Positions 1-8,467 are shown, counted from the first letter of the stretch. The stretch is DNA of 41,880 nucleotides from JBGVSA01 sp041807905 (GCF_041807905.1 NZ_JBGVSA010000029.1:1-41880); one strand, 5' to 3'. Notes: generated by a model from the sequence alone, not told the origin. Numbers and translations: made by a program.

Positions 1-853
1 CCGCCGCGACCAGCAGCATGACGACAGCGGTCGTCTTGGCGGCCGCCAGGATCAATCCATACAGATTGGCGAGACGGATTTCGCGGTAGACGAATATCCC
101 CACGAACAACGAATACCACGCTGCGATGATCGCCGCCTCGGTCGGCGTGAAGAAGCCTGTCTTCAGTCCGCCGATGATCACCACTGGCAACAGCAGCGCC
201 CAGAACGCCTTGCGCGTTTCGGTGAAGCGCACGCGCCATGACATGCGCGGTTCAACCGCCAGCTTGTCGCGGCGCGCAACGACATACCACGTTCCCATGA
301 TGGCAATGCCCATCAGAATGCCGGGCACGATGCCGGCGAGGAACAGCTTCGCGATCGACACCTGCCCGGTGACGCCCAACAGGATCATGGCGATCGAAGG
401 CGGAATGACCGGCGCGATGATGCCGCCGGAGGCAATCAGCCCGCCTGAGCGCGGCATGTCATAGCCGGCCGAACGCATCATCGGCAACAGGACCGCCGCG
501 AGCGCGGCGGTATCGGCGGCGGCCGATCCCGACAGCGAGGCCATGATGACGGCAGCAATGACGGCAACGTAGCCGAGCCCTCCGGGAATGTGCCCGACCC
601 ACGCCATGGCCAGGCGGATGATCCGGCGCGTCATGCCACCAGCGTTCATGAATTCGCCGGCGAGCATGAAGAATGGCACCGCCAGCAGTGGAAAACTGTT
701 GGCCCCGTCCCACATGCTTTGCACGACGATCTGCGGGTCGTTCATGCCGAGGTAGAACATCAACGCCAGCGCGCACCCCAGCAAGGCGAAGGAGATGGGC
801 GTTCCGATGGCGACGAGCGCCAGCAGCACCACGATGTAGATGGCCAGGGTCAT
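1..853 (-). CDS. dctM: TRAP transporter large permease DctM, C-terminus beyond window edge
   Basis: Large membrane subunit of a tripartite ATP-independent periplasmic (TRAP) transporter, the part thought to carry the substrate across the inner membrane using an ion gradient. The ATG at 853-851 overlaps the dctQ stop codon as ATGA. About 284 codons are visible of the roughly 425 usual for the family; the rest lies left of base 1. The visible part begins MTLAIYIVVLLALVAIGTPI, is strongly hydrophobic, and carries the family segments PFFMLAGEFMNAGGMTRRI and IPPSIAMILLGV. It is the last gene of the dctP-dctQ-dctM set. The family call is firm; the substrate, probably a sugar acid given the neighbours, is inferred. 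Confidence 0.93.
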   Translation of the reverse strand, partial: MTLAIYIVVLLALVAIGTPISFALLGCALALMFYLGMNDPQIVVQSMWDGANSFPLLAVPFFMLAGEFMNAGGMTRRIIRLAMAWVGHIPGGLGYVAVIAAVIMASLSGSAAADTAALAAVLLPMMRSAGYDMPRSGGLIASGGIIAPVIPPSIAMILLGVTGQVSIAKLFLAGIVPGILMGIAIMGTWYVVARRDKLAVEPRMSWRVRFTETRKAFWALLLPVVIIGGLKTGFFTPTEAAIIAAWYSLFVGIFVYREIRLANLYGLILAAAKTTAVVMLLVAA

Positions 854-1407
854 GGCGCCACCCCGGCATTCCCATCGGTGCCCGTGGATTCGTCGTCCCG
901 TGCCGGGCGCCCGGCGAGTTCGTCGTCATCGATGCGCCCCATCATCAGGCGGATCAGGTTCGACGCTGCAATGAGCAGCAGGCCGGCCCCCGCGACGTAC
1001 GTCACGCCGAATACCCACAGCGTGCTGATCTGCAGCACCGGCGAGGCATTATCGGCAATGACCTCATGCAGCATGCCGGTGCCGTAGAACAGATAGCCAC
1101 CGCATACCAGCACGAGCGACTGGGTGATGACGTAGAAGACCGTGCGCACCGTGCGCGGCGACATCTCCACGAACATGTTGACGTTGATGTGGGTACGCTG
1201 CTTCATCGCCACGACCGCACCGCAGAACGTCAGCCAGACGAACATGAAGCGCGGAATCTCGTCGGCGAAGTCGATGCCGCTGTTGAAGCCGATGCGCAAG
1301 AAAACGTTGAGCCCTACCAGCAACAGCATGCCGACCATCATGACGACCATGATGAATTCGAGCACGCGCATGGAGACCCGCGAAAGAACGTCGAACAGAT
1401 TTCCCAT
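850..1407 (-). CDS. dctQ: TRAP transporter small permease DctQ
   Basis: Small membrane subunit of the TRAP transporter, 185 aa, which partners DctM. Hydrophobic helices alternate with short loops: LEFIMVVMMVGMLLLVGLNV near the N-terminus, then FMFVWLTFCGAVVAM followed by KQRTHINVNMFVE, a typical DctQ segment, then VITQSLVLVCGGYLFY. The C-terminal 25 residues are charged and probably cytoplasmic. The ATG at 1407 is preceded by a strong GGGGGAGGA ribosome site 5 bases upstream. The 3' end overlaps dctM by four bases, which suggests translational coupling. A stem-loop at 1431-1465 separates it from dctP. Confidence 0.93.
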   Translation of the reverse strand: MGNLFDVLSRVSMRVLEFIMVVMMVGMLLLVGLNVFLRIGFNSGIDFADEIPRFMFVWLTFCGAVVAMKQRTHINVNMFVEMSPRTVRTVFYVITQSLVLVCGGYLFYGTGMLHEVIADNASPVLQISTLWVFGVTYVAGAGLLLIAASNLIRLMMGRIDDDELAGRPARDDESTGTDGNAGVAP

Positions 1408-1430
1408 TTATTCCTCCCCCACCTCCGCGC

Positions 1431-1465
1431 GGGGGACGGTCGCGCATGTCCTTGCGCGATCCCCC
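1431..1465 (-). other. Stem-loop between dctP and dctQ
   Basis: Read on the minus strand, GGGGGA-TCGCGC, an eight-base loop, GCGCGA, a three-base bulge and TCCCCC form a 12 bp stem. There is no T-run after it, so it is not a clean terminator. Its place directly after a binding-protein gene suits an RNA element that stabilises the dctP message or lets less transcription through into dctQM. That role is inferred. Confidence 0.6.
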
Positions 1466-1482
1466 TGCGATGGCGGTCCTCC

Positions 1483-2508
1483 TCAGTTGGCTCCCTTGCG
1501 CGCCTTGGCGATGGCGGCATAGAAGCTCTTGACGAAGTCGGCACCGATCGAAGCCGAGTACTTGTCGACGACCGGCTGGACCGCCTGGCGCATCTTCGCC
1601 AGTTCCGCCGGCGGCAGATGCGTGACAGCCATCCCCTTGGCGGCGAGCATGTCGACGGCTTCTTTCTCCTGGCGCATTTCTTCGGCGCGCTGGAAGTCGC
1701 GCGCCACGATCGCCGCCTTGCGGATGCCTTCCTGCTGCGCGGCAGGCAGACCCGTGAACCACTTCTTGTTCACCACCAGGGCGACCGGGGTGTAGACGTG
1801 ATGGGTGATCGCCAGATTCTTGACGATCTCGTAGATCTTGTTCTGGTACATGTCCACCGGCGGATGCTCCAGCCCATCGAGCGCGCCGATCTCCAGCGCC
1901 GTGTAGACCTCGGAATATGCCATCGGCGTGGCGTTCATCCCCATCGCCTTGAAGCTGTCGATTGCCACGGGGCTCTGCATGACGCGAATCTTCAGCCCCT
2001 TGAAATCTGCGAACGTCTTGATCGGCCGCTTGGTGTTGGCGACGTTGCGAAACGCGCCGCCGGCCCAGCTCAGGCCTTCGATGCCGGTGTCGCTCAGGTT
2101 GGCAAGCATCTTCTGGCCAATGGGGCCATCCATGACCGAAGCCACTTCAGCTTCGTCATTGAACAGGAAGGGGAAGTCGAATATCTGCAGTTCTTTCTTG
2201 CGCACCGAGAATGGCGCCAGCGCCCCCATGTAGAACTGCTGCACACCGCTCTGGGTCGCCTGCAGCATGCGTTCCTCGGACCCCAATGAAGCGTTGGGGA
2301 ACACATTGATCTTGACCGCGCCACCGGTCGCCTTCTCAACCTCGGCGGCGAATTTCAGCATCGCCTGCCCGCGCGGATGCTGCTCGGTGAAACTATGTCC
2401 GAGCCGGATCGGCGCCTGCGCCTGTGCAATCGTCGGCGCCACCAGCACCGCTGCGCCGATGAAGGCGGCGGCGATGGACGTTTTCGTAAAGGTCGTTGTG
2501 ATTTTCAT
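1483..2508 (-). CDS. dctP: TRAP transporter substrate-binding protein DctP
   Basis: Periplasmic solute receptor of the TRAP system, 341 aa, normal for the DctP family. An N-terminal signal peptide of about 32 residues ends in AQAQA before PIRLGHSFTEQHPRGQAMLKF. Family features include GLKIRVMQSPV around residue 170, where the arginine usually grips the substrate carboxylate, and the segment TALEIGALDGLEHPP. The start ATG at 2508 has GAGGAGACAGC just upstream. It lies 64 bases after the dehydrogenase gene in the same operon. With an enolase-type dehydratase and a dehydrogenase upstream, a hexonate, hexuronate or aldarate ligand is likely; this is inference from context. Confidence 0.93.
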   Translation of the reverse strand: MKITTTFTKTSIAAAFIGAAVLVAPTIAQAQAPIRLGHSFTEQHPRGQAMLKFAAEVEKATGGAVKINVFPNASLGSEERMLQATQSGVQQFYMGALAPFSVRKKELQIFDFPFLFNDEAEVASVMDGPIGQKMLANLSDTGIEGLSWAGGAFRNVANTKRPIKTFADFKGLKIRVMQSPVAIDSFKAMGMNATPMAYSEVYTALEIGALDGLEHPPVDMYQNKIYEIVKNLAITHHVYTPVALVVNKKWFTGLPAAQQEGIRKAAIVARDFQRAEEMRQEKEAVDMLAAKGMAVTHLPPAELAKMRQAVQPVVDKYSASIGADFVKSFYAAIAKARKGAN

Positions 2509-2572
2509 GCTGTCTCCTCGGTGTGACTCCGCCCGCCCGTACGTGTCGCAGCGGGCGAAGGAATGGTTCGTC

Positions 2573-3358
2573 TCAAAGCACGGCCAGCCACCCGCCGTCC
2601 ACGTACACGATCTGGCCGTTGATGTAGTCCGAAGCCGCCGACGACAGGAACACCGCCACGCCGATCAACTCCTCGGGCCGGCCCCAACGCCCGGACGGAT
2701 TACTGCTCTTGACCCAGGCATCGAACTTCTCGTCGTCGATCAGGGCGGTGTTCATGTCGGTCAGGATGTATCCGGGTCCGATGGCGTTGGACTGGATGTT
2801 GAATCGCGCCCACTCCGCCGACATGGCCCGCGTCAGCATCTTGATGCCGCCCTTTGCCGCCGTGTAGGGCGCCACCGTCGCACGGGCCCCCTCGCTGGTG
2901 AGCGAGCCGATATTGATGATCTTGCCGCCGCGCCCACGCGCAATCATGCGACGCGCCGCTTCGCGCGCCACGACAAAAGCACTGGTCAGGTTGGTATCGA
3001 TGACGCGCTGCCAATCGGCAAGCGCGAGGTCCACCATCGGCTTGCGGAACTGGATTCCGGCGTTGTTGATGACGATGTCGACCTCGACACCGTCGGCATC
3101 GAGCGCGGCAAACGCGGCGGCGACGGCATCCTCGTCGGTCACGTCGAAGGCGGCACCGCGCGCGCAATGGCCGCCAGCGGTCAGCTTGGCGACAGATTCG
3201 GCCAGGAGCCCGTCGCGCACATCGTTGAGCACGATCGACGCGCCAGCCTGCGCCAGACCCTGCGCATAGCAATAGCCAAGACCGCGCGCGGCACCCGTCA
3301 CGAGCGCGGTGCGGCCGGTCAGATCGAACAGCGCGGAAGAATTGGAATTCGATAGCAT
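2573..3358 (-). CDS. Short-chain dehydrogenase, gluconate 5-dehydrogenase-like
   Basis: NAD(P)-dependent oxidoreductase of the classical SDR family, 261 aa from the chosen start. The nucleotide-binding motif TGAARGLG is at residues 21-28, NNAG at 98-101, and the catalytic Ser152, Tyr165 and Lys169 sit in GSLTSEGARATVAPYTAAKG. The opening FDLTGRTALVTGAARGLG resembles 5-keto-gluconate reductases (IdnO/gluconate 5-dehydrogenase) and KduD-type enzymes. I chose the ATG at 3358, with AGGAG 11 bases upstream. A GTG at 3382, overlapping the previous stop, would add eight residues. Its place between a dehydratase and a TRAP importer suggests a step in sugar-acid catabolism; the exact substrate cannot be read. 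Confidence 0.88.
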   Translation of the reverse strand: MLSNSNSSALFDLTGRTALVTGAARGLGYCYAQGLAQAGASIVLNDVRDGLLAESVAKLTAGGHCARGAAFDVTDEDAVAAAFAALDADGVEVDIVINNAGIQFRKPMVDLALADWQRVIDTNLTSAFVVAREAARRMIARGRGGKIINIGSLTSEGARATVAPYTAAKGGIKMLTRAMSAEWARFNIQSNAIGPGYILTDMNTALIDDEKFDAWVKSSNPSGRWGRPEELIGVAVFLSSAASDYINGQIVYVDGGWLAVL

Positions 3359-3378
3359 TATCGGGAGGACTCCTGTGG

Positions 3379-4581
3379 TCACTTCAATTCACTGATGCGG
3401 CGCCGGGTATCGGCGCGCTCGAACACGGTGGGCAACAACTCCAACCCCAGGCCCGGCGCCTCCATCGGATAGACGTAGCCGTTCTCGATGCGAGGCACCT
3501 CGGTGACCAACTCCTTGTACCAACCGGTGTAGAAGGCGCGTACCGACTCCTGGATCAGGGTATTGGGCTGACTGAACGAGGCATGGACGGCGGCGGCGAA
3601 AGCGACCGGTCCGGTACAGTCATGCGGCGCGAAAGGCAGGTGCTGTGCATCGGCCATGGCGGCGATCTTGCGGCCCTCGGTCAAACCGCCCGTCCACACC
3701 AGATCGGTCATGACGACATCGACGGCGCCACGGTCGAGGAACTCCTTGTAGGCATAGCGCGACCCGAGCGTCTCGCTCGCGCATACCCAGACGGAAGTCG
3801 CATCGGCGTACTCGGCCAGCGCCAAGGGGGAATTCATACGGATCGGGTCCTCGAACCAGACGGGCTTGTAGGGCTCCAGTTCGCGTGCGATCTGCTTGGC
3901 GGTGGGCAGATTCCACAGGCAATGGAACTCGACCATGATGTCCATGCGATCGCCCACGGCCTTGCGGATTTTTTCGAACGGCTCCAGCGCCCGCTTGAGC
4001 TGCGCACTGCTGATGTAACGGCCGTCGTTTTCGATGGCGGCCGCGTCGAAGGGCCATATCTTCATGGCGGTGATGCCCTGCGCGAGCAGACTTTCCGCCA
4101 GCGCATCGGCGCGGTTCAGGAAGGCGTCCAGATCTTCGTAAGGCCCCGTCCCATCGCCCAGATTCCAGGTGCCAACAGGCTTGATGTTCTGGCTGCGCAC
4201 GTACTTGTAGCCGGCGCAGGTGTTGTAGACGCGCAGCCTGTCGTGGCACCGGCCGCCGAGCATCTGGTGCACCGGCAGGCCGCAGGATTTACCGAAGATG
4301 TCCCACAGGGCGAGGTCGACTGCCGACGCTGCGCGGTACTCGGCGCCTGTCGACGACTGAGCCAGGGGCAGGTTGACCATCTCGCGGTTGAGCGCTTCGA
4401 TGGCCAGCGGGTCCTTTCCAAGAAGCCGCTGTGCCAGCGTGTCATGCAGATGCGCTTCCACCGCGCCTGCGCCGTAAAAGGTTTCGCCGAGCCCGACGAT
4501 GCCGGCATCGGTATGAACGCGCACCCACAGCACGTTCGAAAATTCTTCGACACGGACGGATTCGACTGCGGTGATTTTCAT
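3379..4581 (-). CDS. Enolase-superfamily sugar acid dehydratase (mandelate racemase/MLE family)
   Basis: Mg-dependent enzyme that abstracts a proton alpha to a carboxylate, 400 aa. The N-terminal capping domain runs to about residue 120, followed by the barrel. Visible catalytic features are Lys174 in TAMKIWPF, metal ligands Glu218 (VEFH), Glu244 (WFEDPI) and Glu270 (CASETLG), Asp293 and His320 (APHDCTGPV). The acid-x-His pair at 218-220 resembles the D-x-H of galactonate and mannonate dehydratases, except that Glu replaces Asp. The start is the ATG at 4581 (MKITAVESVRV). The longer frame from 4668 reads through sequence unlike the family, and no strong ribosome site is visible at either start. 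First gene of the operon, divergent from the LysR gene. Confidence 0.88.
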   Translation of the reverse strand: MKITAVESVRVEEFSNVLWVRVHTDAGIVGLGETFYGAGAVEAHLHDTLAQRLLGKDPLAIEALNREMVNLPLAQSSTGAEYRAASAVDLALWDIFGKSCGLPVHQMLGGRCHDRLRVYNTCAGYKYVRSQNIKPVGTWNLGDGTGPYEDLDAFLNRADALAESLLAQGITAMKIWPFDAAAIENDGRYISSAQLKRALEPFEKIRKAVGDRMDIMVEFHCLWNLPTAKQIARELEPYKPVWFEDPIRMNSPLALAEYADATSVWVCASETLGSRYAYKEFLDRGAVDVVMTDLVWTGGLTEGRKIAAMADAQHLPFAPHDCTGPVAFAAAVHASFSQPNTLIQESVRAFYTGWYKELVTEVPRIENGYVYPMEAPGLGLELLPTVFERADTRRRISELK

Positions 4582-4894
4582 GTTCGTTTGCTTGATGGTT
4601 GAAGATGTGAAACGCATGACATGCGCGTTTTTTTGACTTGCCGGTGCTGACCGGCGCAAGGCGCGCAATGCATGAGGTGAACTAGACCACCAATGAAAAT
4701 CATACGGAAATCGTATTTCGTGATTTCGTGATCACGCCTCGCAATAACACCTCATCGCCGAATATTCATCCGTAATTTCATTGCCTTACGCACGATTTTC
4801 CCTGTGCACGACAACTGACAAAGATCATGTCCGGAGCTTGTCATCACGGAATCCTGGCGCCAGACTGACGCCGTTGCGGACGAGAATTTGAATC
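4582..4894. promoter_or_regulatory. Divergent intergenic region between dehydratase/TRAP operon and LysR gene, with two dyads
   Basis: No gene is visible in these 313 bases. Two perfect dyads lie close together. ATACGGAAATCGTAT at 4702-4716 has 5-base arms and a T-N11-A layout like a LysR site. CGTGATCACG at 4727-4736 is preceded by a direct repeat of TTTCGTGA. The local drop in GC fits a promoter region. The simplest reading is that the LysR protein binds here to control both directions. The binding is inferred. Confidence 0.55.
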
Positions 4895-5785
4895 ATGGAA
4901 CTGAAGCATCTGCGGGCCTTCGTCGCCCTTGCGGAAGAGCTCCATTTCGGGCGTGCGGCAGAGCGCCTGCACATCGTTCAGCCTGCGCTGAGCATGCAAA
5001 TCAAGGCGCTGGAACAAGAACTGAATGTGCTGCTGTTCGAGCGGGACCGCCATCGGGTCTCCCTCAGTCATGCAGGCAGCATTTTTCTGCCGGAGGCGCG
5101 GGCTACGCTCGAACAGGCGCACCGTGCAGTACAGCGCGCACGCAGCGCCCACAATGGAGAAATCGGCAGCCTGCGGCTCGGAGAGGTCTCGTCGGTCGTG
5201 CCGCATTTGCTGCCACGGCTCATCCGACGCATGCACGCGCGCTATCCGGACATCGAGCTGGTCACCAAGGACATGCCTTCACCCGACCAGATCGCGGCAC
5301 TGCGCGACGGGCGCATCGATTTCGGCTTCGTCCGCCTTCCGCTGGACGCGCGTGGCATCCAGACACGCGAACTGATACGGGAGCCTTTCCTCGTCGCCCT
5401 GCCCTCCGATCACCCGCTGAGCGCACGCGCATCCGTCTCGCTGCGGGACCTGTCGGAGTACGACGTCTTCGTACTGGCCCGTCGGTTCGCGCCCGGCCTG
5501 TACGATGGCCTGCTCACCGCATTCCAGCGCCAGGGACTGACACTGCGTATCGGCAAGGAACTGGGGGAATTCACCACCATGATCGCGCTCGTGGCGGCGG
5601 GCATGGGGATCGGCATCCTGCCGTCGCTGACGGCTGTCGCGACGATGCCGGGGCTGGCACTGCGCCCGCTCGATCTGCCCGACTTCCACTCGAGCGTCGG
5701 CCTGGCGTGGACGTCCCTCGACGATCCGATCAAGCGGATCTTCATGGACGTCATCGACGACATACTGGCAGAGCCGCCCCCGTGA
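4895..5785 (+). CDS. LysR-family transcriptional regulator
   Basis: DNA-binding regulator of 296 aa, the usual length. The N-terminal winged helix-turn-helix (residues 1-60) begins MELKHLRAFVALAEELHFGR and contains AAERLHIVQPALSMQIKALE. The remainder is the periplasmic-binding-like effector domain, with typical segments LRLGEVSSVVPHLLPRLIRR and ALVAAGMGIGILPS. It is transcribed away from the dehydratase-SDR-TRAP operon, the classical layout for a LysR activator of its divergent neighbour, probably with the imported acid or an intermediate as co-inducer. The ATG at 4895 gives a start exactly at the family consensus although the ribosome site is weak. Confidence 0.92.
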   Translation: MELKHLRAFVALAEELHFGRAAERLHIVQPALSMQIKALEQELNVLLFERDRHRVSLSHAGSIFLPEARATLEQAHRAVQRARSAHNGEIGSLRLGEVSSVVPHLLPRLIRRMHARYPDIELVTKDMPSPDQIAALRDGRIDFGFVRLPLDARGIQTRELIREPFLVALPSDHPLSARASVSLRDLSEYDVFVLARRFAPGLYDGLLTAFQRQGLTLRIGKELGEFTTMIALVAAGMGIGILPSLTAVATMPGLALRPLDLPDFHSSVGLAWTSLDDPIKRIFMDVIDDILAEPPP

Positions 5786-5802
5786 TCGGTCGGCACAAAA
5801 GA

Positions 5803-5828
5803 AAACGGCAGGCGCCTGCCTGCCGTTT
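5803..5828 (-). terminator. Intrinsic terminator of cfa, shared with the convergent LysR gene
   Basis: A perfect 11 bp stem (AAACGGCAGGC / GCCTGCCGTTT) with a four-base GCCT loop. On the minus strand it is followed by TTTTCTTTT, a good uridine tract for ending the cfa transcript. In the plus direction only TTT follows, so it would serve the LysR message less well. Confidence 0.85.
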
Positions 5829-5850
5829 GCGGTGATCGACCACGCGATGC

Positions 5851-7077
5851 TCAACGCTGGTACATATAGTCGCGTGTCATCGGCAGCGGGTTTTCTTCCG
5901 GCTTGCCAAGCTTGACGGCCACGATCTGGTGCAACGCCATCCAATTGTGTCGGAAGCCATAGGCGCAGCCGGCCAGATACGCACGCCAGATGCGGAAACG
6001 CTTGTCGCCGACCATCTCCAGCAACTTGGCGCCGTTGGCCTCGAACCGATCCGTCCAGTGATCGAGCGTTTGCGCATAATGCAGGCGCAGGTTCTCGATG
6101 TCGGTGGCTTCCAGTCCGCCCGCGGCCAGCTCCTTGAGCGCATAGCTGATGTGCGGCAATTCGCCGTTGGGGAACACGTAGCGGTCGATGAATCGACCGC
6201 CGCCGAACGGCGTCTCGCCTGAATCAGGGTCGCTCGACGTGATCCCGTGGTTGAGCACCACGCCACCGTCGCGCAGCAGATCATGAATGTGCGCAAAGTA
6301 ACCGCGCAGGTTCTTCAGGCCGACGTGTTCAAACATGCCCACGCTAGTGATCTTGTCGAACGAACCCTTCACGTCGCGGTAGTCCTGCAGGCGGATTTCC
6401 ACCTGCCCTTCGAGCCCGGCGTCCTTCACGCGCTGCGTCGCCAGTTCGAACTGGCGATGCGACAGGGTGACGCCCACGCAATTGGCCCCGTACTTCTGCG
6501 CCGCGCGCAGCACCAGCGCGCCCCAGCCGCAGCCGATGTCGAGCAGACGCTCGCCCGGCTTGACCTGGATCTTGGTCAGGATGTGATCGAGCTTCTGGAC
6601 CTGCGCCTGTTCCAGCGAGTCGTGCGGGCTGCGAAAGTACGCGCACGAATACACCATCTGCTCATCGAGCCAGGTGCGGTAGAAATCGTTGGAAACGTCG
6701 TAGTGGTATTCGATCGACTCCGCGTCGACCTTCTTGGTGTGCTTATGCTCGGCGATTTTGGGGCGGGCGGCTTCGCCGAAGTGCTCGACCAATCGGGCGA
6801 CCACGTTGAACACTTCACGAATATGGCCCTGAACGTCGATCAAGCCTTCGGCATAGGCTTCGCCGAGGCTGTCCAGGTTGGGATGCTGCAGTTGGCTCAG
6901 CAGCTTGGCCGAATTGACGCGGAGCGTCACGGCCGGATCGGAGTTGAGCTCGAAACGCTTGCCGTTCCATAGCTCCACCGCCAACGGCAAGCCTTCCAGA
7001 CCACGCCACGATTCGATGAACGATTCGACCTTACGCTCCAGGACGCTGGAAGGCAGTGCCGATGCGAGTTGAAACAT
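5851..7077 (-). CDS. cfa: Cyclopropane-fatty-acyl-phospholipid synthase
   Basis: Transfers a methylene group from S-adenosylmethionine to the double bond of unsaturated membrane phospholipid chains, a stationary-phase and acid-stress membrane change. From the ATG at 7077 the protein is 408 aa. The SAM-binding motif LLDIGCGWG is at residues 179-187, preceded by family motifs YHYDVSNDFY (125-134) and MVYSCAYF (141-148). GGAGG lies five bases before this ATG, which decides it over the frame opening at 7116. It is a single-gene unit with its own terminator and probably a stationary-phase promoter. Confidence 0.95.
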   Translation of the reverse strand: MFQLASALPSSVLERKVESFIESWRGLEGLPLAVELWNGKRFELNSDPAVTLRVNSAKLLSQLQHPNLDSLGEAYAEGLIDVQGHIREVFNVVARLVEHFGEAARPKIAEHKHTKKVDAESIEYHYDVSNDFYRTWLDEQMVYSCAYFRSPHDSLEQAQVQKLDHILTKIQVKPGERLLDIGCGWGALVLRAAQKYGANCVGVTLSHRQFELATQRVKDAGLEGQVEIRLQDYRDVKGSFDKITSVGMFEHVGLKNLRGYFAHIHDLLRDGGVVLNHGITSSDPDSGETPFGGGRFIDRYVFPNGELPHISYALKELAAGGLEATDIENLRLHYAQTLDHWTDRFEANGAKLLEMVGDKRFRIWRAYLAGCAYGFRHNWMALHQIVAVKLGKPEENPLPMTRDYMYQR

Positions 7078-7151
7078 ACAAGCCTCCATCCGGTTGAAGA
7101 ATGTGTGAGCTTGCATCGCCGCGACGAGTCCCGATCACGGCGGTGAAGGAC

Positions 7152-7157
7152 ATCATA
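7152..7157 (-). promoter_or_regulatory. Possible -10 element of the cfa promoter
   Basis: The minus strand reads CTATGAT, a -10 hexamer TATGAT with C just before it, a feature favoured by sigma-S. A start about 68 bases before the cfa ATG would follow. No good -35 is visible. Known cfa genes in enteric bacteria have a sigma-S promoter, which makes this plausible but unproven. Confidence 0.3.
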
Positions 7158-7200
7158 GATGCCGCATTGTTCAGAAATGAATCATCACATGCGGCAGCAT

Positions 7201-7214
7201 TACCCTCGAGGGTA
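7201..7214. promoter_or_regulatory. Perfect 14 bp palindrome upstream of cfa
   Basis: TACCCTCGAGGGTA is identical to its own reverse complement. It lies about 125 bases before the cfa start and 44 bases before the putative -10, in the 263-base gap after aroG, which otherwise shows only a weak CGGGC/GCCCG hairpin at 7300-7312. It could be an activator or repressor site. No regulator is identified. Confidence 0.35.
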
Positions 7215-7340
7215 GCGCAACATCGGTGGCCGCCGCAATCTCGACGGCCCCATGGGCACTATCCGCGCGGGCGTAAATCCCTGCACGTTCCAGCGCTGTC
7301 GGGCCAAGCCCGCAGCTTTGCGCGAGTGCGCGCGGCAGCC

Positions 7341-8423
7341 TTACTCGCGCGTTGCCAGCTTGAGCCGGCGCTGACGCACGGCTTCAGCCAGCACATCGAG
7401 TACGCCGACGGTGTCTTCCCAGCCGATGCAGCCGTCGGTGATGCTCTTGCCGTACTCCAGCTTGGCGCCCGGCACCAGATCCTGGCGGCCGCCATTCAGG
7501 TGCGATTCGCACATGATGCCCATGATGCGGTCGTCGCCGTCGGCCAGTTGCCCGGCAACGTCGCGCGCCACGTCGATCTGCAGTTCGTACTTCTTGCGGC
7601 TGTTGGCGTGAGAGAAATCCACCATCAGCTTGGCGGGCACACCTGCCGCAGCAAGTTCCGTGCAAGCCTTGTCGACGTTGGCGGCATCGTAATTGGGTTC
7701 CTTGCCGCCACGCAGGATCACATGGCAGTCCTCGTTGCCCGAGGTCGACACGATCGCCGAATGGCCGGCCTTGGTCACCGACAGAAAGTGATGCGGCGCC
7801 TGCGCAGCCTTGATCGCGTCGATGGCGATGCGCAGGTTGCCGTCGGTGCCGTTCTTGAAGCCCACCGGGCACGACAGCCCGGAAGCCAGTTCGCGATGGA
7901 CCTGGCTTTCGGTCGTGCGTGCGCCGATCGCACCCCACGAAATGAAATCCGCGAAGTACTGCGGCGTGATCATGTCGAGGAACTCGGTCGCCGCCGGCAG
8001 CCCCATCTCGTTGATTTCCCACAGCAGCTTGCGCGCGATGCGCAGGCCCTCGTTGATCTTGAAACTGTTGTCCAGGAACGGGTCATTGATGAGTCCCTTC
8101 CACCCCACCGTGGTGCGCGGCTTCTCGAAATAGACGCGCATCACCACCAGCAGGTCGTCCTTCAGACGATCAGCCTGGGCCTTGAGGCGACGTGCGTAAT
8201 CCAGCGCGGCCTCGGTATCGTGGATCGAGCACGGGCCCACGATCACCATCAGGCGATCGTCGGCCCCGAAGAGAATGCGGTGGATCGCCGTGCGCGCCTC
8301 GAACGTCGTCTGCGCCGAACGCTCGGTGACCGGAAATTCGCGCAGCACATGCGCGGGCGGCGCCAGTTCCTTGATTTCGCGGATACGGACGTCGTCGATA
8401 TGCAGCTTGGTCGGGGCGTTCAT
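7341..8423 (-). CDS. aroG: 3-deoxy-7-phosphoheptulonate synthase, class I (AroG type)
   Basis: First enzyme of the shikimate pathway: joins phosphoenolpyruvate and erythrose 4-phosphate to make DAHP. At 360 aa it matches the AroF/AroG/AroH class I length. Recognisable segments are IVGPCSIHD, RVYFEKPRTTVGWKGLINDP, ISWGAIGARTTESQVHRELA, SGLSCPVGFKNGTDG and VMVDFSHANS-like LMVDFSHANSRKK, with metal- and substrate-binding residues of the barrel in these places. The ATG at 8423 has GAGAG nearby. Which aromatic amino acid inhibits it cannot be read with confidence. It stands alone between cfa and the liv genes. Confidence 0.95.
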   Translation of the reverse strand: MNAPTKLHIDDVRIREIKELAPPAHVLREFPVTERSAQTTFEARTAIHRILFGADDRLMVIVGPCSIHDTEAALDYARRLKAQADRLKDDLLVVMRVYFEKPRTTVGWKGLINDPFLDNSFKINEGLRIARKLLWEINEMGLPAATEFLDMITPQYFADFISWGAIGARTTESQVHRELASGLSCPVGFKNGTDGNLRIAIDAIKAAQAPHHFLSVTKAGHSAIVSTSGNEDCHVILRGGKEPNYDAANVDKACTELAAAGVPAKLMVDFSHANSRKKYELQIDVARDVAGQLADGDDRIMGIMCESHLNGGRQDLVPGAKLEYGKSITDGCIGWEDTVGVLDVLAEAVRQRRLKLATRE

Positions 8424-8461
8424 GTGAAGCTCTCGGGGCCTGGCGAAAGAAAAAGTGCTCC

Positions 8462-8467
8462 ATTCTA
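8462..8467 (-). promoter_or_regulatory. Possible -10 element of the aroG promoter
   Basis: The minus strand carries TAGAAT, one base from the TATAAT consensus, 38 bases before the aroG ATG. The expected -35 position reads GCAAGC, a poor match, so an activator may be needed or the call may be wrong. Confidence 0.3.

Noticed and set aside
673..2289. Long plus-strand open frame of about 538 codons over dctP/dctQ, with similar antisense frames over cfa, aroG, narG and narH
   Set aside because: High GC makes the opposite strand of real genes open by chance. The translations are rich in His, Arg and Asp and resemble no family.
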